Positions 34,431 to 42,575 of a stretch of 64,000 nt of DNA are shown here, in pieces. Origin of the DNA: an uncultured Actinomyces sp. Its GTDB lineage: Bacteria; Actinomycetota; Actinomycetes; Actinomycetales; Actinomycetaceae. The stretch's first letter is position 1. Every line of letters starts with the position of its first letter. The stretch spans positions 62,001-126,000 of the forward strand of contig URAS01000006.1 of assembly GCA_900545825.1 (NCBI GenBank), given 5' to 3'. The notes under the pieces are model-generated. The model saw only the letters and a program-made list of their open reading frames with translations. It made no database searches and was not told the DNA's origin. The position numbers and the translations under genes are program-made.

Positions 34431-36563
34431 ATGACGAACACCATGCGCGCGTTCGCGCGTCACAGAGCCTTGTGGATGCTGCTTGCCGCCTTCGCAGTCA
34501 TCCTGTTGGGATGGGCCCAGGCCGCGCCGGCGCTGGCGGAATCGCCGGTCGACATGGGGGATCAGCGGGTGGTTGACCACTCGGGCACCCTCTCAGAAGA
34601 CCAGGTCAAGGACCTGACCGACCAGATTGACGGCAGTGATCTCTACGCCGTCTACGTCGAATCGTTCGACGGAATCGACCACACCCAGTGGTGCATCCAG
34701 ACGGCCCAGAGCTCCTCGCTGAATTCGCGCGCCGTCCTTTTGGTTGTCGCGACGGGCGACCGCAAATTCGACCTGTGTGCGGGCTCGGACGTCGAACTGA
34801 CCAGCTCCCAGCGCCAGGCGGTGGGCGACGCGGCGAAAGCCAAGCTGGCGTCCGACGACTGGGCCGGTGCGGCAGTCGCCGCGGCCGACGAGCTGAAGAC
34901 GCAAGAGGCCGGCGGGTCCTCGGGGGATAACTCCAGCAGCTCGACCAGCTCCGACAGCGATTCCGACGCGCTGTTCTGGGGCATCGTCGTCCTTATCGCC
35001 ATCATCGTGGTTGTCGTCATCATCATCGTGAAGCGGCGGCACCGTGAAAACGCGTCGACCTCGCGTCCGACCGACCCGGGGCCTGCCGCACGCCCGGCGA
35101 CCCGCACGGTCGAGGACGTCACCCAGCGCGTCGTGGCGGTGGACGACTCGGTACGCCAGGCCCACGAGGACTTGGACTTTGCTGGCGCCGAGCTGGGGCA
35201 AGAGAAGGCGGGTCCGTTTGCCGAGGCGCTGCGCCGGGCAGAGGCCCAACGCGACGCCGCGTGGCAGGCGCTGCGTCAGGCGAAAGAAAAGACTCCGGGC
35301 CCCGAGCAGCAGCAGCTGCTCGAGCAGGCCGATGTCGCCGCCCAGCAGGCGGGGCAGTTCATCGCCGCCCAGACCCAGGCGTTTGCCGAGGCCCGCTCGG
35401 TGCAAGAGCGCGCGGGCGAGCAGCTGTCGCAGGCGCTGGCGCAGATCCAGGACATGGAATCCCAGGTCCAGCAGGCGCGCGACGAGCTCGGGCGCCTGCA
35501 TCGTGACTTCCCGACGACGTCGTTCACGTCGCTCGACGACAATCCCGACCAGGCCGAGCGGCTGCTGGCGACGGCGAAACAGACCGCGAGCGACGGTAAA
35601 CAGGCGTGGGACAAGGGCGACCGCCAGCGTGCGGTCGGCCAGCTGACGATCACCCAGCGCGCCCTCGTCCAGGCCGATAACCAGGTCGGCCAGGTGCTGG
35701 CGGCCCGCGAGACGTTGGGCGACGCCAACCGGGCCCTGCTGCGCGAGATCTCGGCGCTGGGCAACGACCTCGACGACGCCGATCGGCTGGCCCGCGACTC
35801 GCAGGCACTGCAGCCGCTGGTCGCCGAGGCGAAGCAGGCGATCGACCAGGCCAACCAGGCGCGTTCTGGCCAGGGCGACGTGTTTGCCGCCCTCGAGCGA
35901 ATGACGGACGCCAACGCGGCGATCGACGAGGCGTTGGAGCCCTTTCGTTCGGCCGACGAGGCCGCCCGCAAGGCCACAGAATCCGTCCGTTCGCGATTAG
36001 ATCCGGTCACCCGGCGGGTCAGCGAGGCCGAGAACTACATTTCGGCACACCGCGGCGTCGTCGGGTCGCTGGCACGCGACCGCGCCAACGAGGCGCGTGC
36101 CCAGCTTGATGAGGCCCGTCGCCAGCTCGACAGCGACCCGGTGGCCGCCGATGCGGCGTTGCGTGACGCGTCCCGCATGGCTGGCGAGGCCCTGTCGCGG
36201 GCCATGGGCGACGTTGCGAACGCGCAGTTGGACTTCCCCGCGGACGCTAACGGCGGCTACGGCATGCGCCGCACCCAGACCAGCGGCGGGCTCGACCTCA
36301 CGTCGCTGATCCTCGGCGGCATTTTGGGGTCGAACTGGAGCGGCGGCTCCTACGACCACAACTACGACTACGACCACGACTACGACCACGACTACGACCA
36401 CGACCACCATAGCCAGAGCCACCACAACTCCAGCTGGGGCAGCTTTGGCGGCGGCGGATTCTCCGGCGGCTTTGGCGGCGGCGGATTCGGCGGAGGGAGC
36501 TTCGGCGGAGGCAGCAGCAGCGGAGGCGGGTTCTCCGGTGGCTTCGGCGGAGGAAGCTTCTAG
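34431..36563 (+). CDS. TPM-domain membrane protein with coiled coil and His/Gly-rich tail
   Basis: 710 residues from ATG 34431. Signal peptide ending APALA, then an extracytoplasmic TPM domain (about 45-165), a Ser-rich linker, and a membrane helix (about 181-203, a run of I and V) followed by KRRHR. The cytoplasmic part is a long Gln/Ala/Glu-rich coiled coil (about 230-620). The tail carries a repeated Asp-His-Asp-Tyr stretch (about 641-662) and a Gly/Ser/Phe-rich end (664-710). TPM domains are tied to photosystem repair in plants, but bacterial roles are unclear. The PspA gene follows by 75 bases, so an envelope stress role is likely. Confidence 0.88.
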   Translation: MTNTMRAFARHRALWMLLAAFAVILLGWAQAAPALAESPVDMGDQRVVDHSGTLSEDQVKDLTDQIDGSDLYAVYVESFDGIDHTQWCIQTAQSSSLNSRAVLLVVATGDRKFDLCAGSDVELTSSQRQAVGDAAKAKLASDDWAGAAVAAADELKTQEAGGSSGDNSSSSTSSDSDSDALFWGIVVLIAIIVVVVIIIVKRRHRENASTSRPTDPGPAARPATRTVEDVTQRVVAVDDSVRQAHEDLDFAGAELGQEKAGPFAEALRRAEAQRDAAWQALRQAKEKTPGPEQQQLLEQADVAAQQAGQFIAAQTQAFAEARSVQERAGEQLSQALAQIQDMESQVQQARDELGRLHRDFPTTSFTSLDDNPDQAERLLATAKQTASDGKQAWDKGDRQRAVGQLTITQRALVQADNQVGQVLAARETLGDANRALLREISALGNDLDDADRLARDSQALQPLVAEAKQAIDQANQARSGQGDVFAALERMTDANAAIDEALEPFRSADEAARKATESVRSRLDPVTRRVSEAENYISAHRGVVGSLARDRANEARAQLDEARRQLDSDPVAADAALRDASRMAGEALSRAMGDVANAQLDFPADANGGYGMRRTQTSGGLDLTSLILGGILGSNWSGGSYDHNYDYDHDYDHDYDHDHHSQSHHNSSWGSFGGGGFSGGFGGGGFGGGSFGGGSSSGGGFSGGFGGGSF

Positions 36564-36638
36564 ACAATATCCAGCGGACGATCGGGTAACAGTGACATAG
36601 TGGACATGACCCGGTCAGCACACAAGAAAGGTGCCACC

Positions 36639-37355
36639 ATGGCAGAAAAGCAGACCATTTTGGGCCGCGTCGCCCAGCTCGCCAAGGCGAACATCAACGC
36701 CCTCATCGACCGCGCTGAGGACCCCGAGAAGATGCTTGACCAGCTGATTCGGGACTACACGAACAACATCGCCGAGGCCGAGGCCGCGATCGCCGACACG
36801 ATCGGTAACCTCCGTCTGGCCGAAAAGGACCAGGCCGAGGACAAGGCCGGCGCCGAGCAGTGGGGCCAGAAGGCCGCCGCCGCGTCGCGTCGCGCCGACC
36901 AGTACCGCACCGCGGGCGATACGGCCAACGCCGACAAGTTCGACAACCTGGCCAAGGAAGCCCTGCGCCGCCAGATCGACCTCGAGCGTCAGGTCAACGA
37001 AGCCGAGCCGATCATCGAGTCGCAGCGCGCCCTCGTCGCCCAGCTGAAGGACGGCCTCGACAAGATGAAGGGCAAGCTCGAGGAGCTCAAGACCAAGCGG
37101 TCGCAGCTCGTGTCGCGCCAGAAGCTGGCCGAGGCCCAGAACAAGGTCAGCGACGCCATGGGGTCGATCAACATCATGGATCCCACGTCGGAGCTCAACC
37201 GCTTCGAGGAGCGCGTCCGCCGCGAGGAGGCGCGGGCGATGGGCCGCGCCGAGCTCGACCAGGACTCGCTCGAGGCCCAGTTCGCCGAGCTTGACGCCGA
37301 CCCGGCCAACGCCGAGGTCGAGGCCCGCCTGGCCCAGCTCAAGCAGCAGAACTAG
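36639..37355 (+). CDS. pspA: PspA/IM30-family phage shock protein
   Basis: 238 residues, almost entirely helical. ATG 36639 follows AAGAAAGG. Family hallmarks: ANINALIDRAEDPEKML near the start, then charged coiled-coil heptads and a central QLVSRQKLAEAQ. PspA assembles on the inner membrane face and protects it under stress. Pairing with a TPM-domain membrane protein recurs in Actinobacteria and suggests a shared membrane-integrity module. A strong terminator follows. Confidence 0.94.
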   Translation: MAEKQTILGRVAQLAKANINALIDRAEDPEKMLDQLIRDYTNNIAEAEAAIADTIGNLRLAEKDQAEDKAGAEQWGQKAAAASRRADQYRTAGDTANADKFDNLAKEALRRQIDLERQVNEAEPIIESQRALVAQLKDGLDKMKGKLEELKTKRSQLVSRQKLAEAQNKVSDAMGSINIMDPTSELNRFEERVRREEARAMGRAELDQDSLEAQFAELDADPANAEVEARLAQLKQQN

Positions 37356-37369
37356 CCTGCGGCATTCAG

Positions 37370-37397
37370 GTGCCCGACCCGCTCGCGGGTCGGGCAC
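37370..37397 (+). terminator. Terminator after pspA
   Basis: Perfect 13-bp stem (GTGCCCGACCCGC and complement, 2-base loop) 15 bases past the stop, followed by TTGGCAT. Confidence 0.85.
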
Positions 37398-37505
37398 TTG
37401 GCATATCTGGGGGCTGGTGGGATTCACCACATGGACACGGTGAATAGAAAATATCCAAGAAGCGTATATTCGTCGGGACGATGCCCCAACGGCTAAGGAG
37501 TCCCC

Positions 37506-38471
37506 ATGAGTCTTGCGAAATTTGCCTCCATCACCCCCGGCACCCCGACTCGGCGCCGCGGCCTGTTCGCCGCCGTGGCGGTCACGGCCGCCCTCGCGAT
37601 GACGGCGTGTTCTTCCGGCGGCGACGCGTCCAGCGACTCGTCGTCCTCGGCCACCGACCCGGGCGAGAAGGGCTACGACGTCTCGTCGATCCAGAAGGAC
37701 GACGCGATCGCCAACCTCGTCCCCGAAAACGTCCGCAGCACGGGCAAGCTGTCGAACGGCGCGGCCACCGACTATGCCCCGGCCGAATACCGTAAGGCGG
37801 ACGGCCAGACCCCGACCGGCTACGACATCGACATGGTTAAGGCGCTGGGTAAGCTCATGGGCCTCGAGGCGTCGACCACCCACGTCGAGTTCGACTCGCT
37901 GATTCCCCAAATCGGCTCGAAGTTCACGATCGGCGCGTCCTCGTTCACGATCACGCCCGAACGCGAGGCCGACTACACGATGGTGTCGTACCTGCGTGCC
38001 GGCTTCCAGTTCGCGACGGCCAAGGACAACCCCAACAAGTTCGACCCCAAGAACCTCTGTGGCGCGACGATCGGTGTCCAGACGGGCACGGCCCAGCAGG
38101 AGTGGCTGGAGGACCAGTCGAAGACCTGCACCGAGGGCGGCAAGAAGGCCATCGACATCAAGCCGCTGACGGCCCAGACCGAGGTGTCGACCAAGGTCGC
38201 GTCGGGCCAGTACGACGCGATGGTCGCCGACTCGCCGGTCGTCGGCTACGTCGTCAAGATGTCCGACGGCCAGATCCAGCCGGTCGGCGACGTCTTCGAG
38301 TCGGCGCTGCACGGCATCGTCGTCCCCAAGGACAACCCCCAGATGGCCGAGGCCGTCCGCGCGGGCCTGCAGAAGCTCATGGACGACGGCACGCTGAAGA
38401 AGATCATGGCGACCTACGGCGCCGGCGACGCGGTGCTCGACAAGGCCGAGATCAACCCGGCCGTCAAGTAA
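37506..38471 (+). CDS. Polar amino acid ABC transporter, substrate-binding lipoprotein
   Basis: 321 residues, ATG behind AAGGAG. Lipobox LAMTAC with Cys35 marks a membrane-anchored lipoprotein. Family 3 solute-binding fold: GYDIDMVKALGKLMG, RAGFQFATAKDNP, and GVQTGTAQQEWL. It delivers a polar amino acid (glutamine, glutamate, cystine or similar) to the permease encoded next. The 108 bases upstream hold a TATATT-like -10 near 37466. First gene of a three-gene operon. Confidence 0.92.
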   Translation: MSLAKFASITPGTPTRRRGLFAAVAVTAALAMTACSSGGDASSDSSSSATDPGEKGYDVSSIQKDDAIANLVPENVRSTGKLSNGAATDYAPAEYRKADGQTPTGYDIDMVKALGKLMGLEASTTHVEFDSLIPQIGSKFTIGASSFTITPEREADYTMVSYLRAGFQFATAKDNPNKFDPKNLCGATIGVQTGTAQQEWLEDQSKTCTEGGKKAIDIKPLTAQTEVSTKVASGQYDAMVADSPVVGYVVKMSDGQIQPVGDVFESALHGIVVPKDNPQMAEAVRAGLQKLMDDGTLKKIMATYGAGDAVLDKAEINPAVK

Positions 38472-38483
38472 GCAGGTAAACGA

Positions 38484-39437
38484 ATGGCTGATCGGCCAAC
38501 CGAGGGGAACACCGGCGCGGACGTTGAGCTCATCAACCCGCGTCCGGTGTTCCACCTGTCGCGGCTCATTGCCGCGATCATCGTCCTCTTCATCGTCGCG
38601 GCGATCCTCCAGTCGTTGACGACGAACAAGAAGTACCAGTGGAACGTCGTCGGGCGGTACCTGTTCCACCCCCAGATCGTCTCGGGTGTCGGCTTTACCC
38701 TGCTGCTCACGGTCATCGCCATGGCGATCGGCATTGTGTTGGCGGTGACGATGGCGATCATGCGCCAGTCGACGAACCCGATCCTCCGTGGCGTCGCCTG
38801 GTTCTACATCTGGTTCTTCCGCGGGACCCCGATCTACACGCAGTTGCTGTTTTGGGGCCTCGTGCCGACCCTTTACACGACGGCGAAGGTGGGGATCCCC
38901 TTCGGGCCGACGTTTGCCGAGTGGAGCACGGCCGACGTGTTCGGCCCGTTCGTTGCGGCGATCCTCGGCCTCGGCCTCAACGAGGGCGCCTATCTGGCCG
39001 AGATCGTGAGGTCGGGCCTCAACGCCGTCGATAAGGGCCAGTCCGAGGCGGCGACCGCCCTCGGCATGAAGCGCGGCCAGATCCTCCGCCGCATCGTCAT
39101 CCCCCAGGCGATGCGCGTGATCATCCCGCCGACGGGCAACGAGACGATCTCGATGCTCAAGACGACCTCGCTGGTGCTGGCCGTGCCCTACACGCACGAG
39201 CTGACGTTCGCGGCCCAGACGATCGGTAACCGCACGTTCGCGCCGATCCCGCTGCTTATCACCGCGGCCCTGTGGTATTTGGCGATTACGTCCGTCCTCA
39301 TGGTCGGCCAGTACTACATCGAGCGCTATTTCGGTCGCGGTTTTGATACGACCGGTGGGTCGGGGCGGAAACGCCGCGGCAAGGGTGTCGCCATCACCAA
39401 GGGCGCCGGAACGAAGTTTATGGATGTGACGCCGTGA
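38484..39437 (+). CDS. Polar amino acid ABC transporter, permease
   Basis: 317 residues with about five to six membrane helices. The EAA loop that contacts the ATPase is EAATALGMKRGQILRRIV followed by PQAMRVIIPP. It is in the HisMQ/GlnP family. Only one permease gene is present, so the pore is probably a homodimer. The tail after the last helix is basic and Gly-rich. Its end overlaps the ATPase start by four bases (GTGA). Confidence 0.93.
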   Translation: MADRPTEGNTGADVELINPRPVFHLSRLIAAIIVLFIVAAILQSLTTNKKYQWNVVGRYLFHPQIVSGVGFTLLLTVIAMAIGIVLAVTMAIMRQSTNPILRGVAWFYIWFFRGTPIYTQLLFWGLVPTLYTTAKVGIPFGPTFAEWSTADVFGPFVAAILGLGLNEGAYLAEIVRSGLNAVDKGQSEAATALGMKRGQILRRIVIPQAMRVIIPPTGNETISMLKTTSLVLAVPYTHELTFAAQTIGNRTFAPIPLLITAALWYLAITSVLMVGQYYIERYFGRGFDTTGGSGRKRRGKGVAITKGAGTKFMDVTP

Positions 39438-40294
39438 GTAATCCAAGCGAACCGATGGCCAAGGCCCCGACCGAGCCGATGGTTAAGGCCCAGGGGGTCC
39501 ATAAGTATTTCGACCACCTCCATGTCCTCAAGGGCGTCGACCTCGAGGTCGGCCGCGGCGAGGTCTGCGTCATTCTGGGCCCCTCGGGCTCGGGGAAGTC
39601 GACGTTCCTCCGCTGCATTAACCAGCTCGAGTCGATTTCCGCCGGCCGCATTTACGTCGAGGGCGAGCTCATGGGCATGAGCGAAAAGCCCGCTCCGCGC
39701 AAGGGGATCGCCGCGCTGCGCGCCCGCATGCACCATTCGACGACGGTCGAGGGGACAGAGCTCGCGGTTTTGCCCGATAAAGAGATTTCGCGTCAGCGCG
39801 CGAAAATCGGGATGGTCTTCCAGCATTTCCACCTGTTCCCCCACATGACGGCGCTCGAAAACGTCATGGAGGGCCCGCTGCAGGTGCGGAAAATACCGAA
39901 GTCGCAGGCGCGCCCCCTCGCCGAAGAACTGTTGGGACGCGTCGGCCTGGCCGACCGCATGGATCATTACCCGTCCGAGCTGTCGGGTGGGCAGAAGCAG
40001 CGCGTGGCGATCGCCCGCGCGCTGGCGATGGAGCCCGAGCTCATGCTGTTCGACGAGCCGACCTCGGCGCTGGACCCCGAGCTCGTCGGCGAGGTGTTGC
40101 GCGTCATGCAGGACCTGGCCGAGGGCGGGATGACGATGGTCGTCGTCACCCACGAAATCGGGTTCGCCCGCGAAGTCGGCGACCACGTCGTCTTCATGGA
40201 CGACGGCCTGATCGTCGAAGAGGGCACCCCGGAGGAGGTCATCCTCAATCCGCAGAACCCCCGGGCGAAGGAGTTCTTCGCGACCGTCCTCTAG
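39434..40294 (+). CDS. Polar amino acid ABC transporter, ATP-binding protein
   Basis: 286 residues, GTG start. Walker A GPSGSGKST, signature LSGGQKQR, Walker B LMLFDEPTSALD, and the switch His in VVVTHE. About 35 residues, rich in charged positions, are inserted between the region after Walker A and the Q-loop (MVFQHFHLF), making it longer than typical GlnQ (about 245). It powers the importer encoded just upstream. Confidence 0.95.
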   Translation: MSNPSEPMAKAPTEPMVKAQGVHKYFDHLHVLKGVDLEVGRGEVCVILGPSGSGKSTFLRCINQLESISAGRIYVEGELMGMSEKPAPRKGIAALRARMHHSTTVEGTELAVLPDKEISRQRAKIGMVFQHFHLFPHMTALENVMEGPLQVRKIPKSQARPLAEELLGRVGLADRMDHYPSELSGGQKQRVAIARALAMEPELMLFDEPTSALDPELVGEVLRVMQDLAEGGMTMVVVTHEIGFAREVGDHVVFMDDGLIVEEGTPEEVILNPQNPRAKEFFATVL

Positions 40295-40308
40295 CCTGCC
40301 CCGACCCC

Positions 40309-40387
40309 GTGAACGTGATCCTTTTGTCCGCTTTCATCACGCTCACGGGGCCAGATCGGTGAACGTGACCTTTTTGATCACGTTCAC
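40309..40387. repeat. Two-hairpin palindromic repeat, B-A orientation
   Basis: GTGAACGTGATCC, a TTGTCCGC loop and ATCACGCTCAC, spacer GGGGCCAGATCG, then GTGAACGTGACC, a T-tract and GATCACGTTCAC. It starts 15 bases after the ABC ATPase stop and lies 49 bases before the small-peptide element. Confidence 0.92.
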
Positions 40388-40435
40388 GCGGCAGGGGTAG
40401 CCAGGGCCACGAGCGGGGACTAAAATTGTGCTGTT

Positions 40436-40688
40436 GGACAGACCGCCCGCTGGAACGAGCGGCTTGTCCTTGGTGGGTCACCGGCCCAGTGCTGTCATCA
40501 GCGCTGCGAGTCCGGTGGCGGCTACTCCGATGGCCTCGATGATTGGCGCAGCGTTTTCGAGAAGCACGCGCCGCATCGGGGCCTCGGTCTTGCGTGAGGC
40601 CTTCTTTCTCCCCACCTGCCTCACCTCCTTCCCTCACTCATCGGTCCAACTACTTTTCAGGTGGTGTGACCGTGGTGTGGCAAAGAGA
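40436..40688 (-). repeat. Small-peptide repeat element, intact copy
   Basis: About 250 bp matching 56319-56558. The right-hand 50-odd bases (leader of the peptide gene on the minus strand, ending near TTTGCCACACCACGG) are virtually identical in both copies; the coding part is diverged. It fills most of the 552-base gap between the ABC ATPase and lipB. A perfect DnaA-box-like TGTGGATAA lies at 40743-40751. Confidence 0.85.
40478..40615 (-). CDS. Putative 45-residue basic/hydrophobic membrane peptide
   Basis: GTG start with a perfect AAGGAGG eight bases upstream (40624-40630). The product begins GRKKASRKTEAP, then a likely membrane helix (about 18-40: NAAPIIEAIGVAATGLAA) and ends LMTALGR. The size, basic N-terminus and single helix resemble type I toxins or small membrane regulators, but I recognise no family. 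A related but broken copy is at 56361-56485. No function is assigned. Confidence 0.55.
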   Translation of the reverse strand: MGRKKASRKTEAPMRRVLLENAAPIIEAIGVAATGLAALMTALGR

Positions 40689-40834
40689 GCCGCTGCCCAC
40701 TGTACGGATACGACCGTGGCGATGGGGGAACAGTTTCTGGTCTGTGGATAACGGGCTTGCTCGTATGACCGGAGGGCGTGCCGGCCGTCGGATAGCCCAC
40801 AATTCCTGCCGGGACGGGTGTGGGTCCAGAGTCC

Positions 40835-40840
40835 TATACT
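40835..40840 (+). promoter_or_regulatory. Probable -10 box of a leaderless lipB transcript
   Basis: TATACT lies six bases before the lipB GTG, with no ribosome site between, so transcription would begin at or next to the start codon. No convincing -35 is seen. Confidence 0.5.
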
Positions 40841-40846
40841 TGGGCC

Positions 40847-41515
40847 GTGCGTATCGTCAACCTGCTGGGGCGCCTGACCCCCTACGAAGAGGCCGACCGA
40901 CTGCAGCGCAGGCTGCACGAGGACATCGCTGCCGGCGCCGAGGACGCCCTCCTGTTCTTCGAGGCCGAGCCGACGTACACGGCCGGCCGCGCGACGAAAG
41001 ACCGCGACATCGTCGACGCGACGCTGCCGGTCATCCGCACCGACCGGGGCGGCTCGGTGACCTGGCACGGGCCGGGCCAGCTGGTCTGCTACCCGATCGT
41101 CAAGCTCGCCAACCCCGGCGACGTCATCTCGTACATCCGCACAGTCGAGGCCGGCCTGCTCGCCGCGATCCGCGACACGTGGGGCCTCGACGTCGTCACC
41201 GTCCCCGGCCGCGCCGGCATCTGGCTGCTTTCGCCCGGCCGGCCCGACCGCAAGATCTGCGCGATCGGCCTCAAGGTCGCCCGCGGCGCGACGATGCACG
41301 GCCTCGCCCTCAACGTCCACCCCGACATGACCCACGCGTTCACCGGGATCATCCCGTGCGGCCTCGACGACGCCGACGTCGCGACGCTGGCCGGCGAGGG
41401 GATCACCGCCACGCTGGACCAGGCGAAAGAAACCGTCCAGACCCACCTGTCCCAGGCGTTGGCGCCGCTGCTCGAGCGCCCACTCACCGCCCTCGTCGAA
41501 ACCCGGGAGGCCTAA
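40847..41515 (+). CDS. lipB: Lipoyl(octanoyl) transferase
   Basis: 222 residues from GTG 40847. It moves octanoyl groups from acyl carrier protein to lipoyl domains of 2-oxoacid dehydrogenases and the glycine cleavage H protein. Signatures: RGGSVTWHGPGQLVCYP at 67-83, catalytic Lys143 (ICAIGLKV) and Cys171 (GIIPCGLDD). lipA follows directly, completing the pathway. An earlier in-frame start exists at 40820, but the -10-like TATACT lies between the two. Confidence 0.95.
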   Translation: MRIVNLLGRLTPYEEADRLQRRLHEDIAAGAEDALLFFEAEPTYTAGRATKDRDIVDATLPVIRTDRGGSVTWHGPGQLVCYPIVKLANPGDVISYIRTVEAGLLAAIRDTWGLDVVTVPGRAGIWLLSPGRPDRKICAIGLKVARGATMHGLALNVHPDMTHAFTGIIPCGLDDADVATLAGEGITATLDQAKETVQTHLSQALAPLLERPLTALVETREA

Positions 41516-41516
41516 C

Positions 41517-42575
41517 GTGTCGACGATTCCCGAGCCGGAAGGCCGCCGCCAGCTGCGTATCGAGGTCGCCAACGCGGCGACGCCGATCGAAAAGAAGCCG
41601 AAGTGGATCCGCACGCAGGCGGTTGCGGGCCCGAACTACCACGACATGCGGTCGCGGTCGATCTCGAACGGCCTCCACACGGTGTGCGCCGAGGCCGGCT
41701 GCCCCAACATTTTCGAGTGCTGGCAAGACCGCGAGGCGACGTTCCTCATCGGCGGCGCGTTCTGCACCCGCCGCTGCGACTTCTGCGACATCGCTCACGG
41801 CAAACCCGTCGGCCTCGACAAGGACGAGCCGGCCCGTATCGGCGACCAGGTGGCCCAGCTGGGCCTCAACTACGTGACGATCACGGGCGTCGCCCGCGAC
41901 GACCTGCCCGACGGGGCGTCGTGGCTATACGCCGAGACGTGCCGCCAGATCAAGGCGAAAAACCCGGGCACGGGCGTCGAGCTGCTGGTCGACGACTTCC
42001 GGGGCGACCCCGAGGCCGTCGCCGCCGTGTGCGAGTCCCAGCCCGAGGTCTTCGCCCACAACCTTGAAACCGTCCCCCGCCTGCTCAAACGTATCCGTCC
42101 GGCGTTCCGCTACGAACGCACGCTGGGGGTCATCGAGCAGGCGCACGAGGCCGGCCTTATCACGAAGTCGAACCTCATGCTGGGCTTCGGCGAGACGACC
42201 GAGGAGCTCGAGGAGGTCATGTGCGACCTCGTCGACGCCGGCTGTGACCTGCTGACGATCACCCAGTACCTGCGGCCGTCGCCGAACCACCACCCGGTCG
42301 TCCGCTGGGTCAAGCCGCAGGAGTTCGTCGAGCTGTCGAAGATGGCGCGGCGCATCGGGTTCTCCGGCGTCATGGCGGGCCCCCTCGTGAGGTCGTCGTA
42401 CCGTGCGGGGCGGCTGTGGGCGAAGGCGATGAAGGCCTACGGGCGCCCTCTGCCCGAGTCGCTGGCCCACCTGGGCGAGGAGGGGCCGGCGTTGCAGGAG
42501 GCCTCGGCGTTGCTGGCGCGCGACGGCCAGGCGGCGGCTATCCGATCGTCGGCCGCTCTTCCGGCATGCGGATGA
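41517..42575 (+). CDS. lipA: Lipoyl synthase, radical SAM
   Basis: 352 residues, GTG start behind GGGAGG. It inserts two sulfurs into protein-bound octanoyl groups. Two iron-sulfur clusters are visible: auxiliary Cys57, Cys62, Cys68 (CX4CX5C) and radical SAM Cys83, Cys87, Cys90 (CTRRCDFC). The conserved Ser near the end of the family may be in IRSSAALPACG. The last 38 bases overlap the 3' end of the K+ transporter gene on the other strand. Confidence 0.96.
   Translation: MSTIPEPEGRRQLRIEVANAATPIEKKPKWIRTQAVAGPNYHDMRSRSISNGLHTVCAEAGCPNIFECWQDREATFLIGGAFCTRRCDFCDIAHGKPVGLDKDEPARIGDQVAQLGLNYVTITGVARDDLPDGASWLYAETCRQIKAKNPGTGVELLVDDFRGDPEAVAAVCESQPEVFAHNLETVPRLLKRIRPAFRYERTLGVIEQAHEAGLITKSNLMLGFGETTEELEEVMCDLVDAGCDLLTITQYLRPSPNHHPVVRWVKPQEFVELSKMARRIGFSGVMAGPLVRSSYRAGRLWAKAMKAYGRPLPESLAHLGEEGPALQEASALLARDGQAAAIRSSAALPACG

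Noticed and set aside
36615..39446. 943-codon minus-strand frame across pspA and the ABC transporter genes
   Set aside because: Antisense shadow of well-recognised genes.
40743..40751. Replication origin suggested by a perfect DnaA box (another at 24849-24857)
   Set aside because: Single isolated boxes with no cluster, no AT-rich unwinding element and no dnaA/dnaN nearby.
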